Positions 15,854 through 26,152 of a DNA stretch of 51,734 nt are shown piece after piece (position 1 is the first letter of the stretch; every line of letters starts with the position of its first letter). The position numbers and the translations under genes were made by a program. Source of the DNA: an uncultured Lachnospiraceae bacterium (GTDB lineage Bacteria; Bacillota; Clostridia; Lachnospirales; Lachnospiraceae); contig CAJTRL010000021.1 in the NCBI GenBank assembly GCA_910578715.1, forward strand, positions 1 to 51,734, written 5' to 3'. The notes below the pieces were generated by a model that was not told the origin of the DNA, made no database searches, and saw only the letters and a program-made list of their open reading frames with translations.

Positions 15854-17653
15854 ATGTCGGAAAACAATCAGGAAGGCTACCGGACGCTGGGATGGATTAT
15901 CAATCAGTCGGAAAGCGGGCTGTTTCTGGTAGTCGCCGAAGAGCCGGTTCAGAGGGAGATTACGGAAGTTTACCGGGGCGGTAAGATTGGCGTCTATGAT
16001 TTTAAACGATATCCGGGAGAATACTCTTTTCCCAAATTAAAGGAGTGGATGGACTCTCTGGCGGACGTTCGGACCTTTTTTATCGTCAATTTTCAGTTTG
16101 CCCTGCAGAGCGGACAGGATATCAGCCGCCTGAATTTCAGCAGAGACATGCTGGCCCGGACGGAGAAAAATCTGGTATTTTTTACCACGCCCTATGGCGA
16201 TGACAGGCTTGCGGCTGAGGCCTATGACTTTTATTCTTTTCTGAAACTGCGAATTATTTTTCATGGTTATGCGTATAAAACGGGAGCACCCGACGCTGCC
16301 TTTCCTGTGGAAACCGGAGAGAAACGGACGGAAGCGGACGGGCTGGAGGAGAGGAACGACGAGCGGCCGGATGAAGGCAGACCGGAGGAGAGGAACGGCG
16401 AACGGCCGGAGAAAACACGGAATGCACAGCAACAGGACGAAGAAGGGGAACCGGAGGCGGTCAAAAAGCGGTTACAGGAAGCCTACGCGCTGGTACAGCA
16501 GGGCAAGGAAGCCTACGATAAGGCAAACTATCAGGAAAGCGCCGCGTTATTGCTGAGAGCATTGGAAATTTACGAGGACATTCTGGGAGCGGAGCATTTG
16601 GAAACCGCCGCTGTGTATTATGAACTGGCTGTTGTATATTTAAAATTATCCGATTATGGACGGGCGGAGATATGGTGTAATAAGGCTTTAAGCGTCCACG
16701 AAAAAGTTCTGGGAAACCATCCGGATACGGCGGACGATTATAATATTCTGACACTGATATATGGGAAACAGGAAAAATACAGGAAAGCGGAAGAACTGAG
16801 CCGAAAAGCCATTCATATAGGCAGAGAACTGTTAGGCGGGGAACATCCTAATACACTCGCATATTTCAACAATCTGGCCATAATCTATGAATCACAGGGA
16901 AAGTATGAGGAAGCGGAATCTCTTTATCAACAGGTATTGAAGACAGCGGAAAAAGTATTGGGGGAAAAGAACAGCGATACGGCGACCAGCTATAATAATC
17001 TGGCAATGAATTATTGGGAGCAGAAAAGATACCGGGAAGCGGAGGAACTGCTTGAAAAATCGCTCGCTATTTGTAAGGAAGTACTGGATTCCGACCACCC
17101 GGATATCGCATTGAATTATCATAATTTAGCCGATGTCTATGAAACACAGGGCAGATTTACGGAAGCGGAAGCACTGTACCGGAAAGCCATTGCCATTTAT
17201 GAGAAAGTATTCCGGGAAGGGAATCTGGAAACGGCGGGTGCTTATTATAATCTGGCGGAACTGTATAATAAACAGGGAAAGTACCGGGAAGCGGAGGAAC
17301 TTTATGCAAAATCCGCCTCCATCTATGAAAGGCTGTTCGGCGGGAAGCATCCAAGAGTGCTAATCGTTTATGGCAATCTTGCATATTTATATATGAAACA
17401 AGGCGACTATGAAAAGGCGGAAGCATGGTACCAGAAAGCACTTTCACTCTGCAGAGAACTGTACGGAGATGCGCACCCTGAAACGATAGAAAACTATTGC
17501 AGTCTGGCCTGTTTCTATGAAAACCGGGGAGCATATGAAAAAGCGGAAGATTTATACCGTAAGGCCCTTGCCATAGCGGAATCAGTACTTGGCCGGAATC
17601 ACGACCGGACGAAATGGATTTCCGATAAATTGGCCGCTTTACCCGGGGCCTGA
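15854..17653 (+). CDS. TPR-repeat protein with STAND-associated-like N-domain
   Basis: 599 residues. Residues 1-140 form a globular domain with ISRLNFSRDMLARTEKN and DDRLAAEAYDFYSFLKLRI, resembling the LN-x-x-R-E / apDfwSf segment that I associate with the N-termini of bacterial STAND/TPR proteins. A charged Glu/Arg linker (about 150-195) follows. Then come about nine 42-residue tetratricopeptide repeats of the kinesin-light-chain type (NNLAIIYESQGKYEEAESLY and similar). There is no signal peptide or membrane helix. TPR solenoids bind proteins or peptides. Coupling to the ATPase upstream suggests a two-protein machine equivalent to a single STAND polypeptide. Confidence 0.75.
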   Translation: MSENNQEGYRTLGWIINQSESGLFLVVAEEPVQREITEVYRGGKIGVYDFKRYPGEYSFPKLKEWMDSLADVRTFFIVNFQFALQSGQDISRLNFSRDMLARTEKNLVFFTTPYGDDRLAAEAYDFYSFLKLRIIFHGYAYKTGAPDAAFPVETGEKRTEADGLEERNDERPDEGRPEERNGERPEKTRNAQQQDEEGEPEAVKKRLQEAYALVQQGKEAYDKANYQESAALLLRALEIYEDILGAEHLETAAVYYELAVVYLKLSDYGRAEIWCNKALSVHEKVLGNHPDTADDYNILTLIYGKQEKYRKAEELSRKAIHIGRELLGGEHPNTLAYFNNLAIIYESQGKYEEAESLYQQVLKTAEKVLGEKNSDTATSYNNLAMNYWEQKRYREAEELLEKSLAICKEVLDSDHPDIALNYHNLADVYETQGRFTEAEALYRKAIAIYEKVFREGNLETAGAYYNLAELYNKQGKYREAEELYAKSASIYERLFGGKHPRVLIVYGNLAYLYMKQGDYEKAEAWYQKALSLCRELYGDAHPETIENYCSLACFYENRGAYEKAEDLYRKALAIAESVLGRNHDRTKWISDKLAALPGA

Positions 17654-17783
17654 CCGGGGGAAATCCCCGGATATAGCGAAGCATACCCCAAAAACTGCAA
17701 ATTGTACCGAAAGGTTGCTGAAACGGGCCTCCTTCTGCTATGCTGTATATTATACAGGTATGGTAAAAGGGGGTTCGTGTTGT

Positions 17784-19103
17784 ATGTTAGGTGGTTCGGT
17801 ATGGATAGCGCTGATTCGGTTCGGCATCAGCCTTGCGGGAACAATTCTTCTGTTTTCCCTGATGAGCAGACCCAGATTCGGGAAGAAAAAGATGATAACC
17901 GGATATCTGTGTTTCTGCACCGTTTCGCTCCTGGCGGCGTGTATCTGGTATGTCGTGGACTGGGAAAGCTGTGCGAAAATGGTCGCTTTTGTCCTGTTTA
18001 TCTGTTTTGCCGTGTATGCCGTCTGGACGAGCAGCGACCCGTTTGCGCTGTCGATGTACAAGCTGGCGCTTACCTTTTATCTGCTGGCGGTATTTCTGAT
18101 TGGCGGAATTGAAGTCTCCGTGCTGTTTTTTGACAGAAATGTGTGGGCGGATATTGTGACGCGCGTTGTCCTCATCCTGCTCATGGCGCTCTTTATCGAC
18201 AGGAAGGTAAAGGGGGCTATCCAGGGATTCAGCGATTATGTGGAAAACGAGCTGGACAGGTTCAGCGTTACCGTCATGATTATCAGCATTCTGTTCGGTA
18301 TCGGATTTATTTTAAACCCCAATACGAACGAGCAGACGCCTTACCGGCTTTTCCAGATACTGATGAACTTTTTCCTGACAGGAGCCTTACAGATTCTGGT
18401 ATTCCGGCTTTATTTTCATATCGGCAAGGAGAACGAATACCGGAAAGAAAATCAGCTGATACAGATGAATCACAGACTGCTTGAACGGAATATGGAGCTG
18501 ATGGAAGAGTCCGTCGAATCGGGAAAAAGGATTCGGCATGATGTGCGGCATCACAATGCGGTCATTGCGGAATATGCCCGCAGAGGACAGAACGAAGAGC
18601 TGCTGCGTTATTTAAAAGAGTATGACGAGGAGACGGACAGAGGCGTTGAGACGGTCGTTTCTGCCAATACGGCTCTCAATAATCTGCTTTCGGCCTATAC
18701 GGAGTGGGCGAAAAAAGAAGGGATTAAAGTCACGATGGAGGTGGAACACAGCAAAGACCTGGCAATACCGAACATCGATTTGGTAACGGTATTGGCGAAC
18801 GCATACGAGAACGCCATTTATGGCTGTATGGAAGTCCGGAAGCAGTCGAAAGAACGGGAATGCTTCATCCATCTGATGGTCAAAAGAAAGAAAAACAAAA
18901 TCGTCATTTATTGTGCGAATACCTGTAAACCCGAAACGGAGATTCACAGCGGACTTCCCAAGCCTGAGGCCACGGGAGGCATCGGTGTGCACAGCATTAT
19001 CCGTACGGCGGAGAAATACGATGGAGAATACGATTTTAAGAGTGACAACGGGGTGTTTGTTTTCCGGCTGATTATGAACATTCCGCCGGCGACGGTGGTA
19101 TAG
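17784..19103 (+). CDS. Orphan GHKL sensor histidine kinase (AgrC-like)
   Basis: 439 residues from the ATG at 17784, which follows AAAAGGGGG; an in-frame ATG at 17760 is possible. About six to seven membrane helices fill residues 5-212. A coiled segment leads to KRIRHDVRHHNAV with the phospho-acceptor H252, then a GHKL ATPase domain (LVTVLANAYENAI as N-box; ATGGIGVHSI as G-box). This is the HPK10/AgrC-like class, which normally phosphorylates a LytTR-type regulator and often senses peptides. No LytTR regulator, AgrB or AgrD-like gene lies next to it, so its partner is elsewhere. Confidence 0.8.
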   Translation: MLGGSVWIALIRFGISLAGTILLFSLMSRPRFGKKKMITGYLCFCTVSLLAACIWYVVDWESCAKMVAFVLFICFAVYAVWTSSDPFALSMYKLALTFYLLAVFLIGGIEVSVLFFDRNVWADIVTRVVLILLMALFIDRKVKGAIQGFSDYVENELDRFSVTVMIISILFGIGFILNPNTNEQTPYRLFQILMNFFLTGALQILVFRLYFHIGKENEYRKENQLIQMNHRLLERNMELMEESVESGKRIRHDVRHHNAVIAEYARRGQNEELLRYLKEYDEETDRGVETVVSANTALNNLLSAYTEWAKKEGIKVTMEVEHSKDLAIPNIDLVTVLANAYENAIYGCMEVRKQSKERECFIHLMVKRKKNKIVIYCANTCKPETEIHSGLPKPEATGGIGVHSIIRTAEKYDGEYDFKSDNGVFVFRLIMNIPPATVV

Positions 19104-19126
19104 TTTTTTACTTTTCTTCCTGAATA

Positions 19127-19155
19127 TTGACATCGTCCGACGCCCTTGTTAGAAT
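19127..19155 (+). promoter_or_regulatory. Sigma-A promoter of the multi-PAS hybrid kinase
   Basis: Consensus TTGACA (19127-19132), a 17-base spacer and TAGAAT (19150-19155), about 50 bases before the start codon. Confidence 0.8.
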
Positions 19156-19203
19156 AGAGATAATAGCCAGATTATTGTTATAGAGCGCGGGAGGAAAACA
19201 GCC

Positions 19204-21969
19204 ATGTATCATTGTCATCTTCGTTTTTATTTGACAGGATATCAGAATAACATATTTGAGGTGATAAAGGAAATTGCGCCGCTTGAAAATTTTACCCATG
19301 AATTTGAGCAGAGTGATGAGCCGGATAGTGGGCTGGCGGCTGGCGCCGATGTGATTCTGGCCAATTTAGAGGGAATGGACCCGGTTAAAACATTAAAGCT
19401 GCTTTGCGGTGCGAAAAAGAAAGAAGCGGCGCTGATTTTGCTGATGGAGAAAAATCAGTTTTCTTTTGAAGGAGCAGAGGCGCAGAAAGTCCTGGGAGAA
19501 GTCAGGGATATATGGATGCTGCCCATGTCGGAGGCAGAAGCGGAATTCCGTTTCCGTAAGTGGCAGCGGGAATGCAAGAAAAGTCTGGATTTCTGGCAGG
19601 AAAGCCAGTATCTGGAAGCGACGATTAATAACATACCGAATCTTATCTGGTATAAGGATAAAGACGGCGTGCATGAGAAGGTTAATGACAGTTTCTGCAA
19701 AACCGTCAATAAGACCAGACAGCAGGTACAGGGACAGCGGCATGCGTATATATGGGATGTGGAACAGGACGACCCGGCCTGCATCGAATCCGAACGCATT
19801 GTCATGGAGAAAAAGGAGACTGCCATTTCAGAGGAAGTCATTCAGACGGGGGACGGTATGAGAACGCTCATGACCTACAAATCGCCTCTCTACGACTGGG
19901 ACGGCAGCGTTATGGGAACAGTGGGCGTCGGAATCGATGTGACGAGAGAACAGGCCTATGCACAGGAAATCGTGCAGAAGAACCGCTCGCTTGAGACAAT
20001 CTTTATGGCAATTGACTGCGGCGTTCTCTGTCATTCCATAGACGGAACGCATATTTTGAGCATTAACCGTGCGGCGCTCAGAATATTGGGATATCAGTCT
20101 CTGCGAGAGCTGGAGGAAGACGGATTTAACATGATTGCCGAGTCGGTTATGGAAGAGGACAGGGCTGCTCTGGAGAAGGCAATTAAAGAGCTGAAAGAGG
20201 AAGGCGACAGCGTAAGCATCGAATACCGCGTCCAGCATCAGGACGGCACAATCGTTCATGTAATGGGCAATATCAAACTGCTTAAGGAAAACGGCCAGCT
20301 GTATTATCAGCGGTTTTTGTTAGACTGTACCGAGCAGAAATTACAGGAAAAGAAGAACGAGAGATATCAGAAGGAACTGGTTCAGGCGCTGAGCATTGAT
20401 TTTAACTTTGTGTGTTTCTTTAATCTCGATACGGGAAAAGGCTCGCTTCTGCGTAATAATGTGGAGAACGGAAGTGTGTTCAATTCGCTGCTCGCCAGAG
20501 AGATAACGTTGGAAGAAACGATGGAGCTTTACATACAGAATTTTGTATGCACAGAGGATAAAGAACTGATGCGGGCGGCATTTTCAAGAGAGAAAATATT
20601 GGAAGAGCTGCTCGTCAGAAAGACTGCTTATGTCAATTACCGTGTTGATAAGGATGGAAGAATCCAATATTTCCAGATGAAGGTTGTGCGCGCGGGTTCC
20701 TGGAACGAAAGCCGCGGCATTGTTCTGGGATTCCGCAATATTGACGAAGAGACGCGCAACGAGATGGAGCGGACGAAACAGCTGGAGGACGCGCTTTCCC
20801 AGGCGAAAAAGGCGAGCAAGGCAAAGAGCGTATTCCTTTCCAATATGTCCCACGATATTCGTACGCCGATGAATGCGATTGTCGGGTTTACGAATCTTGC
20901 CATTACGCATATTGAGAAACGGGAGAAGGTGGAAGAATATCTGGAGAAGATTAAATCGTCGGGAAATCACCTTTTAAGCCTGATTAATGACGTACTGGAT
21001 ATGAGCCATATCGAAAGCGGTAAGATGCACATAGATGAAAAACTGTGCAGTCTCCCGGATATTCTGGATGACCTTTACAATATTTTGCAGGCGGATGTCA
21101 AAGCCAAACAGCTTTCGCTGCGCATCGAGTCCGTCGATATTACGGATGAAGAGATTTACTGTGACAAACTGCGGCTTGACCAGGTGCTTTTAAACCTGTT
21201 AAGCAATGCCGTAAAGTATACCTTAAACGGCGGAAGCATTTATGTGAAAGTAACCGAGACGCCAGGCTCTATGAGCGGGTATGCGGATTATGAATTTGTG
21301 ATTCAGGATACCGGAATCGGCATGAGCGAAGAATTTGTAAATAAGATTTTCGAGCCTTTCAAGAGAGAGCTGGACAGTACCACCAGCGGCATTCAGGGAA
21401 CCGGTCTGGGTATGGCAATTACCAAAAATATCGTAGAGATGATGGGTGGAACGATTGACGTAAAAAGCAAGAGGGGTGTCGGTTCCGAATTTACCGTGCG
21501 CTTTACATTCCGCATCAATACGGGGGAAAAACTCATTCATACGGAGACGGATGGCGGGATGAGCCTGGAAAAGCAGCTGGCGGAAGTGCCGAAAGGGCGT
21601 ATTCTGCTGGCGGAAGACGTGGAGCTGAATCAGGAGATTGCCGCGACGATTTTAAATGATGCCGGGTTTGCGACGGAAATCGCGGGGAACGGCCGGATTG
21701 CTGTCGATATGCTGGCAAAGTCCGAGCCGGGTTATTATCAGGTTATTCTGATGGACGTACAGATGCCTGTCATGAACGGCTATGAGGCGACCAAAGAGAT
21801 TCGCCGGATGGAGAACCAGGACCTTGCTTCCATACCGATTATTGCCATGACGGCGAACGCCTTTGAAGAGGATAAACAGGAGGCGCTGCGAAGCGGCATG
21901 AACGGCCATATCGCAAAGCCCATAGATATTGATGTGCTCTTTGGCGTGCTGCGTCAGATATTGCAATAA
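19204..21969 (+). CDS. Soluble multi-PAS hybrid histidine kinase with C-terminal receiver
   Basis: 921 residues without membrane helices. Order: N-terminal receiver-like or divergent domain (1-115); PAS 1 (about 135-250, NIPNLIWYKDKDGVHEKVN); PAS 2 (about 262-380); a third PAS-like segment (about 390-515); HisKA with SNMSHDIRTPMNAI and H550; HATPase_c (LLSNAVKYTLNGGS, QDTGIGMS, GTGLGMAI); and a receiver (about 798-921, ILLAEDVELNQ, acceptor Asp in LMDVQMPVMNG). It senses an internal signal and passes phosphate His to Asp; an HPt partner such as the one at 37192 could complete a relay. GGGAGG precedes the start. The next gene begins 12 bases later. Confidence 0.85.
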   Translation: MYHCHLRFYLTGYQNNIFEVIKEIAPLENFTHEFEQSDEPDSGLAAGADVILANLEGMDPVKTLKLLCGAKKKEAALILLMEKNQFSFEGAEAQKVLGEVRDIWMLPMSEAEAEFRFRKWQRECKKSLDFWQESQYLEATINNIPNLIWYKDKDGVHEKVNDSFCKTVNKTRQQVQGQRHAYIWDVEQDDPACIESERIVMEKKETAISEEVIQTGDGMRTLMTYKSPLYDWDGSVMGTVGVGIDVTREQAYAQEIVQKNRSLETIFMAIDCGVLCHSIDGTHILSINRAALRILGYQSLRELEEDGFNMIAESVMEEDRAALEKAIKELKEEGDSVSIEYRVQHQDGTIVHVMGNIKLLKENGQLYYQRFLLDCTEQKLQEKKNERYQKELVQALSIDFNFVCFFNLDTGKGSLLRNNVENGSVFNSLLAREITLEETMELYIQNFVCTEDKELMRAAFSREKILEELLVRKTAYVNYRVDKDGRIQYFQMKVVRAGSWNESRGIVLGFRNIDEETRNEMERTKQLEDALSQAKKASKAKSVFLSNMSHDIRTPMNAIVGFTNLAITHIEKREKVEEYLEKIKSSGNHLLSLINDVLDMSHIESGKMHIDEKLCSLPDILDDLYNILQADVKAKQLSLRIESVDITDEEIYCDKLRLDQVLLNLLSNAVKYTLNGGSIYVKVTETPGSMSGYADYEFVIQDTGIGMSEEFVNKIFEPFKRELDSTTSGIQGTGLGMAITKNIVEMMGGTIDVKSKRGVGSEFTVRFTFRINTGEKLIHTETDGGMSLEKQLAEVPKGRILLAEDVELNQEIAATILNDAGFATEIAGNGRIAVDMLAKSEPGYYQVILMDVQMPVMNGYEATKEIRRMENQDLASIPIIAMTANAFEEDKQEALRSGMNGHIAKPIDIDVLFGVLRQILQ

Positions 21970-21981
21970 AAAGGTGACGGA

Positions 21982-24900
21982 ATGGAAGATTCTTTACGGT
22001 TATTTACTGCGGAAACGGCCGACTGGTTCCGGCAGACACTGGGGGAGCCCACAAGAGTGCAGAAAGAAGCATGGCCCCAGATTGCTTCAGGCGCACATGT
22101 GCTGGTGTCCGCCCCCACGGGAACGGGAAAAACCCTTTCCGCATTTCTTGTATTCTTAGATACGATGAAACAACAGGCTGCAGACGGCTGTTTAAAACAG
22201 GAGCTGCAGCTTATCTATGTGTCGCCGCTTAAATCTCTGGCGGCGGATATCCGGGAAAATTTAAAAAGACCGCTGGAAGGAATCGGGGGCGAAGGGCTGA
22301 TTGAGACGGCCATCCGCACCGGGGACACCACGCCCGCCAGACGGCAGCGGATGATTAGAAAACCGCCTCATATCCTGATTACCACGCCGGAATCGCTCTA
22401 TCTGCTGCTGACCAGTAAGACGGGCCAGAATATGCTCTGTACGGCAAGGGCCGTTATTCTGGATGAGCTTCATGCGCTGATAGACACCAAACGGGGGGCG
22501 CACCTGATGCTGTCTCTGGCGAGACTGGATGCGTTATGCGGGAAGCCTCTTCAGCGCATCGGTCTTTCCGCGACCATTTCGCCTCTGCCTCTGGCGGCGG
22601 CATATCTGGCGCCGGAAGCGGTCAGCATCGTTGCGCCGCCGATGGAGAAAAAGACGGAAATTCAGATTCTCGGCTCCTATGTGGATTTGGGTAAACGGAA
22701 AAAGGACCCGGTCTGGCAGGAGCTATCCAGGCTGGTATACCAGTATTGCCAGGGGAAGAAAAGCGTCATTGCTTTTGTGGAGGGCAGGCGTTATGCGGAA
22801 AAACTTTCATATTATGTAAACCTGATTGGCGGGGAAGACTTCGCACGCGTTCATCACGGAAGCCTTTCCAAAGAGCAGCGTCAGGAGACGGAGGAACTTC
22901 TGCGGGAAGGGAAGCTGCGCCTTTTATGCGCTACTTCGTCAATGGAACTTGGCATTGACGTGGGAGAAATAGACCAGGTATTACAGGTGGGCTGTCCGCG
23001 TACGGTTTCCGGCACGATGCAGCGGCTCGGACGGGCCGGACATAATCCTTTCCGCACCAGTGTGATGTACATGTTTCCGAGGACGGCGGCGGAGAGCGTC
23101 CTGTGCGGCATGACTTCGGAACTGGCAAGGGAGGGCCGGGTGGAAAAGACGAATCCGCCGGAGGGCTGTCTGGACGTGCTGGCGCAGCATCTCGTTTCAA
23201 TGGCCGCGTTCAGAAGCTACACGCTCGACGAGGTGATGCGGATTCTGCCCAGGGCGTGGCCTTTCCGGGAGATAAGCAAAGAAGATGTGAAGTCCGTGCT
23301 GGAGATGCTGGCGGGAGATTATGAGCATAAGCGGGATATTCCGGCGCGGCCCAGAGTTTTATATGACAGACTCCATGAAAGGGTGGAAGGGGACGGTTAC
23401 AGCCGGATGTTAGCCGTTTCGGCGGGGGGAACGATTCCCGACAAAGGGCTTTATACGGTCAGGACGGAAGAAGGCGTGAAAGTCGGGGAAGCGGACGAGG
23501 AATTTGTCTATGAGACGCAGAAGGGCGACCGCTTTATTCTCGGTTCTTTCGGCTGGAAGGTAACAAATATCGGAAGGGACACGGTGACGGTCACACAGGC
23601 GCCGGTTGAAGGCGCGCGCCTGCCTTTCTGGAAAGGAGAACTGAAAGGACGGGGAAGGGAAACAGGAGAGGCTTTTGGGCGGATTCTGCGCTCGTTACAG
23701 GAAGCGGAGGAAAACGGAGCGCTGGAAAAAGCGCTGGCGGGGCTGGGGCTGGATGCGTCCGCCTCCATGCTCGCATCGGGCTATCTGAAACGGCAGATAG
23801 CGGTGACGGGGACGCTCCCGGATGACAGGACGGTTCTGGTGGAACATTTTAAAGACCAGTCAGGCCATTTCCAGCTCATGTTTCATTCGGTGTTCGGAAG
23901 GCGCATCAACGCGCCTCTTGCTCTGCTGGTGAGCCAGATGATGCGGTGCGAGATGGGAATTGAAACGGGCTGCGTAGACGAGGAAGACGGCTTTCTGGTA
24001 TATTCTTACGGTGACAGGCCGTTTCCGGAAAGGGCGCTTCACAGACTTGTGCCGGAAAACGTGGAGGCGCAGCTTGCCGTTATGCTTCCCGAAACCCCCC
24101 TTTTTAATATGGCATTCCGCTATAACTGCGGCCGGGCGTTGATGATGGGCGTGCGGAGGAACGGAAGACAGCCCCTGTGGATGCAGCGGCTTAGGAGTGC
24201 GGAAATGCTGGAACAGGCGCTGTTGGAGGAAGACCATCCGCTGATACGGGAGACGAGACAGGAATGTATGAGGCAGCTGTGGGACGTGGAGGGCGTCCGG
24301 GAACTGCTTGGTAAAATCCGCGCCGGCCTGATTGCGGTGCGGGACGTCTATTCGGATATACCTTCGCCCATGTCTCTGCCGCTTCAATGGGCACAGGAAG
24401 CGGCCGTTATGTACGATTATGCCCCGACGCCGCGGAAAATTCACGCGGTCGTGGAAGAATCGTTACAAAAAGCCGCACGGGGTGGCGCTGAAAGAGAATT
24501 GCTGCGTCCGGGAGAGGAAGAACTCTGGCAGACACAGATTAGGGAAAAACTGCCGGAAGACGAGAAACAGCTTCATTCGCTCCTGATGACGGAGGGGGAT
24601 TTGGCGGCCGGAGAACTGGACATTCCGGTGGAATGGCTGGAAAATCTGGCCGGGGAAGGCCGGGTGCTCTATCTCGAACAGGGGCTCTGGATTGCGGCGG
24701 AACAGGAAGAACAATACCGGGAGGCGTTTGCGGAAACGTTCACCAAAGCCGCAGAAACCGACGGAGAGCAGAAAACGAAACGGCGGGAAACGCTTCTGCA
24801 GATTGTCCGCCGGATGCTCCGTTACCGGGGCGGGGCGACGGCGGAGCAGACCGCCGGAAGATACGGTTTTTCGGAAGAAGCGGCGGAAATGGTATTGGAA

Positions 24901-26148
24901 ACATTATGCGGCCGGAAGGAAGCGGTTAAACAGGACGGTGTTTATTACCATGCGGCGCTTTACAGGCGGGCGAGGGTGCAGACGTTAAAGAACAGACGGG
25001 CGGAAATCACAACCTGTCCGGCGGCGGCCTATGCAGCGCTGCTGATTTCCCGCATCCGGTGCGCGGCACCGCCGGAAGAGGGACTGCGGATAGCGCTTCC
25101 TTTTTTAACCGGAATGGCTTTTCCGGCGGCCTTCTGGGAAGAGGTGCTGCTGCCGGCGCGGGTGAAAAATTACAGAAATAAGCTGTTAGATGAACTTCTT
25201 TCTACGGGGGAATATTTCTGGCGTATGGAAGCGGGCGGAAAACTCTGTCTGGAAAACTCAGAACGAACCGACTGGGACGGCGGGCCCCAAATCCCATACG
25301 AAACGCTGTCGGAGCCGGAAAGGCTGGTGGTGGAAATTTTGCAAAAACGCGGCGCCAGTTTTATTCAGGCTTTTGGCAGCACGCTGGAAGCGGAACCGCT
25401 CCGGGAAGCGCTGTTTTTACTGATGGAAAAAGGGATTGTAACGGCGGACAGTTTTGAACCGGTGCGGCTCTGGCAAAACCGTAAGAAGCTGGAAAAGGCG
25501 GTGGCAAGGCAGCGGGTCGGCGCCAGAGTAAAGGCTTTTTATGCGGGGCGTTTTGACCTGGTAAAACCTCTCAGACCCTTTTCGATACAGGAGCAGATGA
25601 GCTTATGTTTTGAGAGATACCTGATTCTGTGCAGAGAAACGGCCGCCGCCTGCGGCCTGTCTTTTCAGGAAGCATTGTCCCTTCTGCGCGTACAGGAATA
25701 TACCGGACAGGTCAGACGGGGCTATTTCGTGGAGGGGCTTTCCGGCGCCCAGTTTATCCGGAAGGAAGATTTGGAAGCGGTGACGGCCGGGCTGATGAAT
25801 CCGCCGGAGGACAGTCTCTGGCTGAACGCTTCCGACCCGGCACAGCCTTTTGGCAAAATATTGCCCCATGCACAGGGCCGTTCTTTCACCAATTTACCGG
25901 GAACCGCCGCAGCATTTCGAAACGGGCTCCCGGCCGCATTGTTTGAACGCCAGGGAAAAACGCTGCGGGTTTTTGCGGCGGAAGGGCTGGAAGAACTGCT
26001 TCTGCTTTTTGTGGAAGAGTACCGGAAAGGCAGAATTTTTCCGGCCAGAAAACGCATTGTGGTGACGGAATATCCGGAGGAAGCGGCGAAGGCTCTTTCC
26101 CGGAGCGGCTTTATCCGGGAAATGCAGGATTATGTTCTGTACCGGTAG
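21982..26148 (+). CDS. Long Lhr-family ATP-dependent helicase
   Basis: 1388 residues, within the usual size of Lhr 'large helicase-related' proteins. Seen: a Q-motif-like region, VSAPTGTGKT (43-51), ILDELHALIDTKRGAH (motif II), GLSATISP (motif III), TSSMELGIDVGEIDQV and QRLGRAGHN (motifs V and VI), then the long Lhr-specific C-terminal half with winged-helix and DEAD/H-associated domains (GRRINAPLALLVSQMMR). Lhr proteins are 3'-5' DNA/RNA-DNA helicases linked to DNA repair. The SD AAGGTGA lies six bases before the ATG. It follows the hybrid kinase by 12 bases. A palindromic element starts five bases after the stop codon. Confidence 0.85.
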   Translation: MEDSLRLFTAETADWFRQTLGEPTRVQKEAWPQIASGAHVLVSAPTGTGKTLSAFLVFLDTMKQQAADGCLKQELQLIYVSPLKSLAADIRENLKRPLEGIGGEGLIETAIRTGDTTPARRQRMIRKPPHILITTPESLYLLLTSKTGQNMLCTARAVILDELHALIDTKRGAHLMLSLARLDALCGKPLQRIGLSATISPLPLAAAYLAPEAVSIVAPPMEKKTEIQILGSYVDLGKRKKDPVWQELSRLVYQYCQGKKSVIAFVEGRRYAEKLSYYVNLIGGEDFARVHHGSLSKEQRQETEELLREGKLRLLCATSSMELGIDVGEIDQVLQVGCPRTVSGTMQRLGRAGHNPFRTSVMYMFPRTAAESVLCGMTSELAREGRVEKTNPPEGCLDVLAQHLVSMAAFRSYTLDEVMRILPRAWPFREISKEDVKSVLEMLAGDYEHKRDIPARPRVLYDRLHERVEGDGYSRMLAVSAGGTIPDKGLYTVRTEEGVKVGEADEEFVYETQKGDRFILGSFGWKVTNIGRDTVTVTQAPVEGARLPFWKGELKGRGRETGEAFGRILRSLQEAEENGALEKALAGLGLDASASMLASGYLKRQIAVTGTLPDDRTVLVEHFKDQSGHFQLMFHSVFGRRINAPLALLVSQMMRCEMGIETGCVDEEDGFLVYSYGDRPFPERALHRLVPENVEAQLAVMLPETPLFNMAFRYNCGRALMMGVRRNGRQPLWMQRLRSAEMLEQALLEEDHPLIRETRQECMRQLWDVEGVRELLGKIRAGLIAVRDVYSDIPSPMSLPLQWAQEAAVMYDYAPTPRKIHAVVEESLQKAARGGAERELLRPGEEELWQTQIREKLPEDEKQLHSLLMTEGDLAAGELDIPVEWLENLAGEGRVLYLEQGLWIAAEQEEQYREAFAETFTKAAETDGEQKTKRRETLLQIVRRMLRYRGGATAEQTAGRYGFSEEAAEMVLETLCGRKEAVKQDGVYYHAALYRRARVQTLKNRRAEITTCPAAAYAALLISRIRCAAPPEEGLRIALPFLTGMAFPAAFWEEVLLPARVKNYRNKLLDELLSTGEYFWRMEAGGKLCLENSERTDWDGGPQIPYETLSEPERLVVEILQKRGASFIQAFGSTLEAEPLREALFLLMEKGIVTADSFEPVRLWQNRKKLEKAVARQRVGARVKAFYAGRFDLVKPLRPFSIQEQMSLCFERYLILCRETAAACGLSFQEALSLLRVQEYTGQVRRGYFVEGLSGAQFIRKEDLEAVTAGLMNPPEDSLWLNASDPAQPFGKILPHAQGRSFTNLPGTAAAFRNGLPAALFERQGKTLRVFAAEGLEELLLLFVEEYRKGRIFPARKRIVVTEYPEEAAKALSRSGFIREMQDYVLYR

Positions 26149-26152
26149 GGGG

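Noticed and set aside
17654..17670. CCGGGG-GAAAT-CCCCGG hairpin after the TPR gene as a terminator
   Set aside because: Only a 6-bp stem with no T run; insufficient to call.
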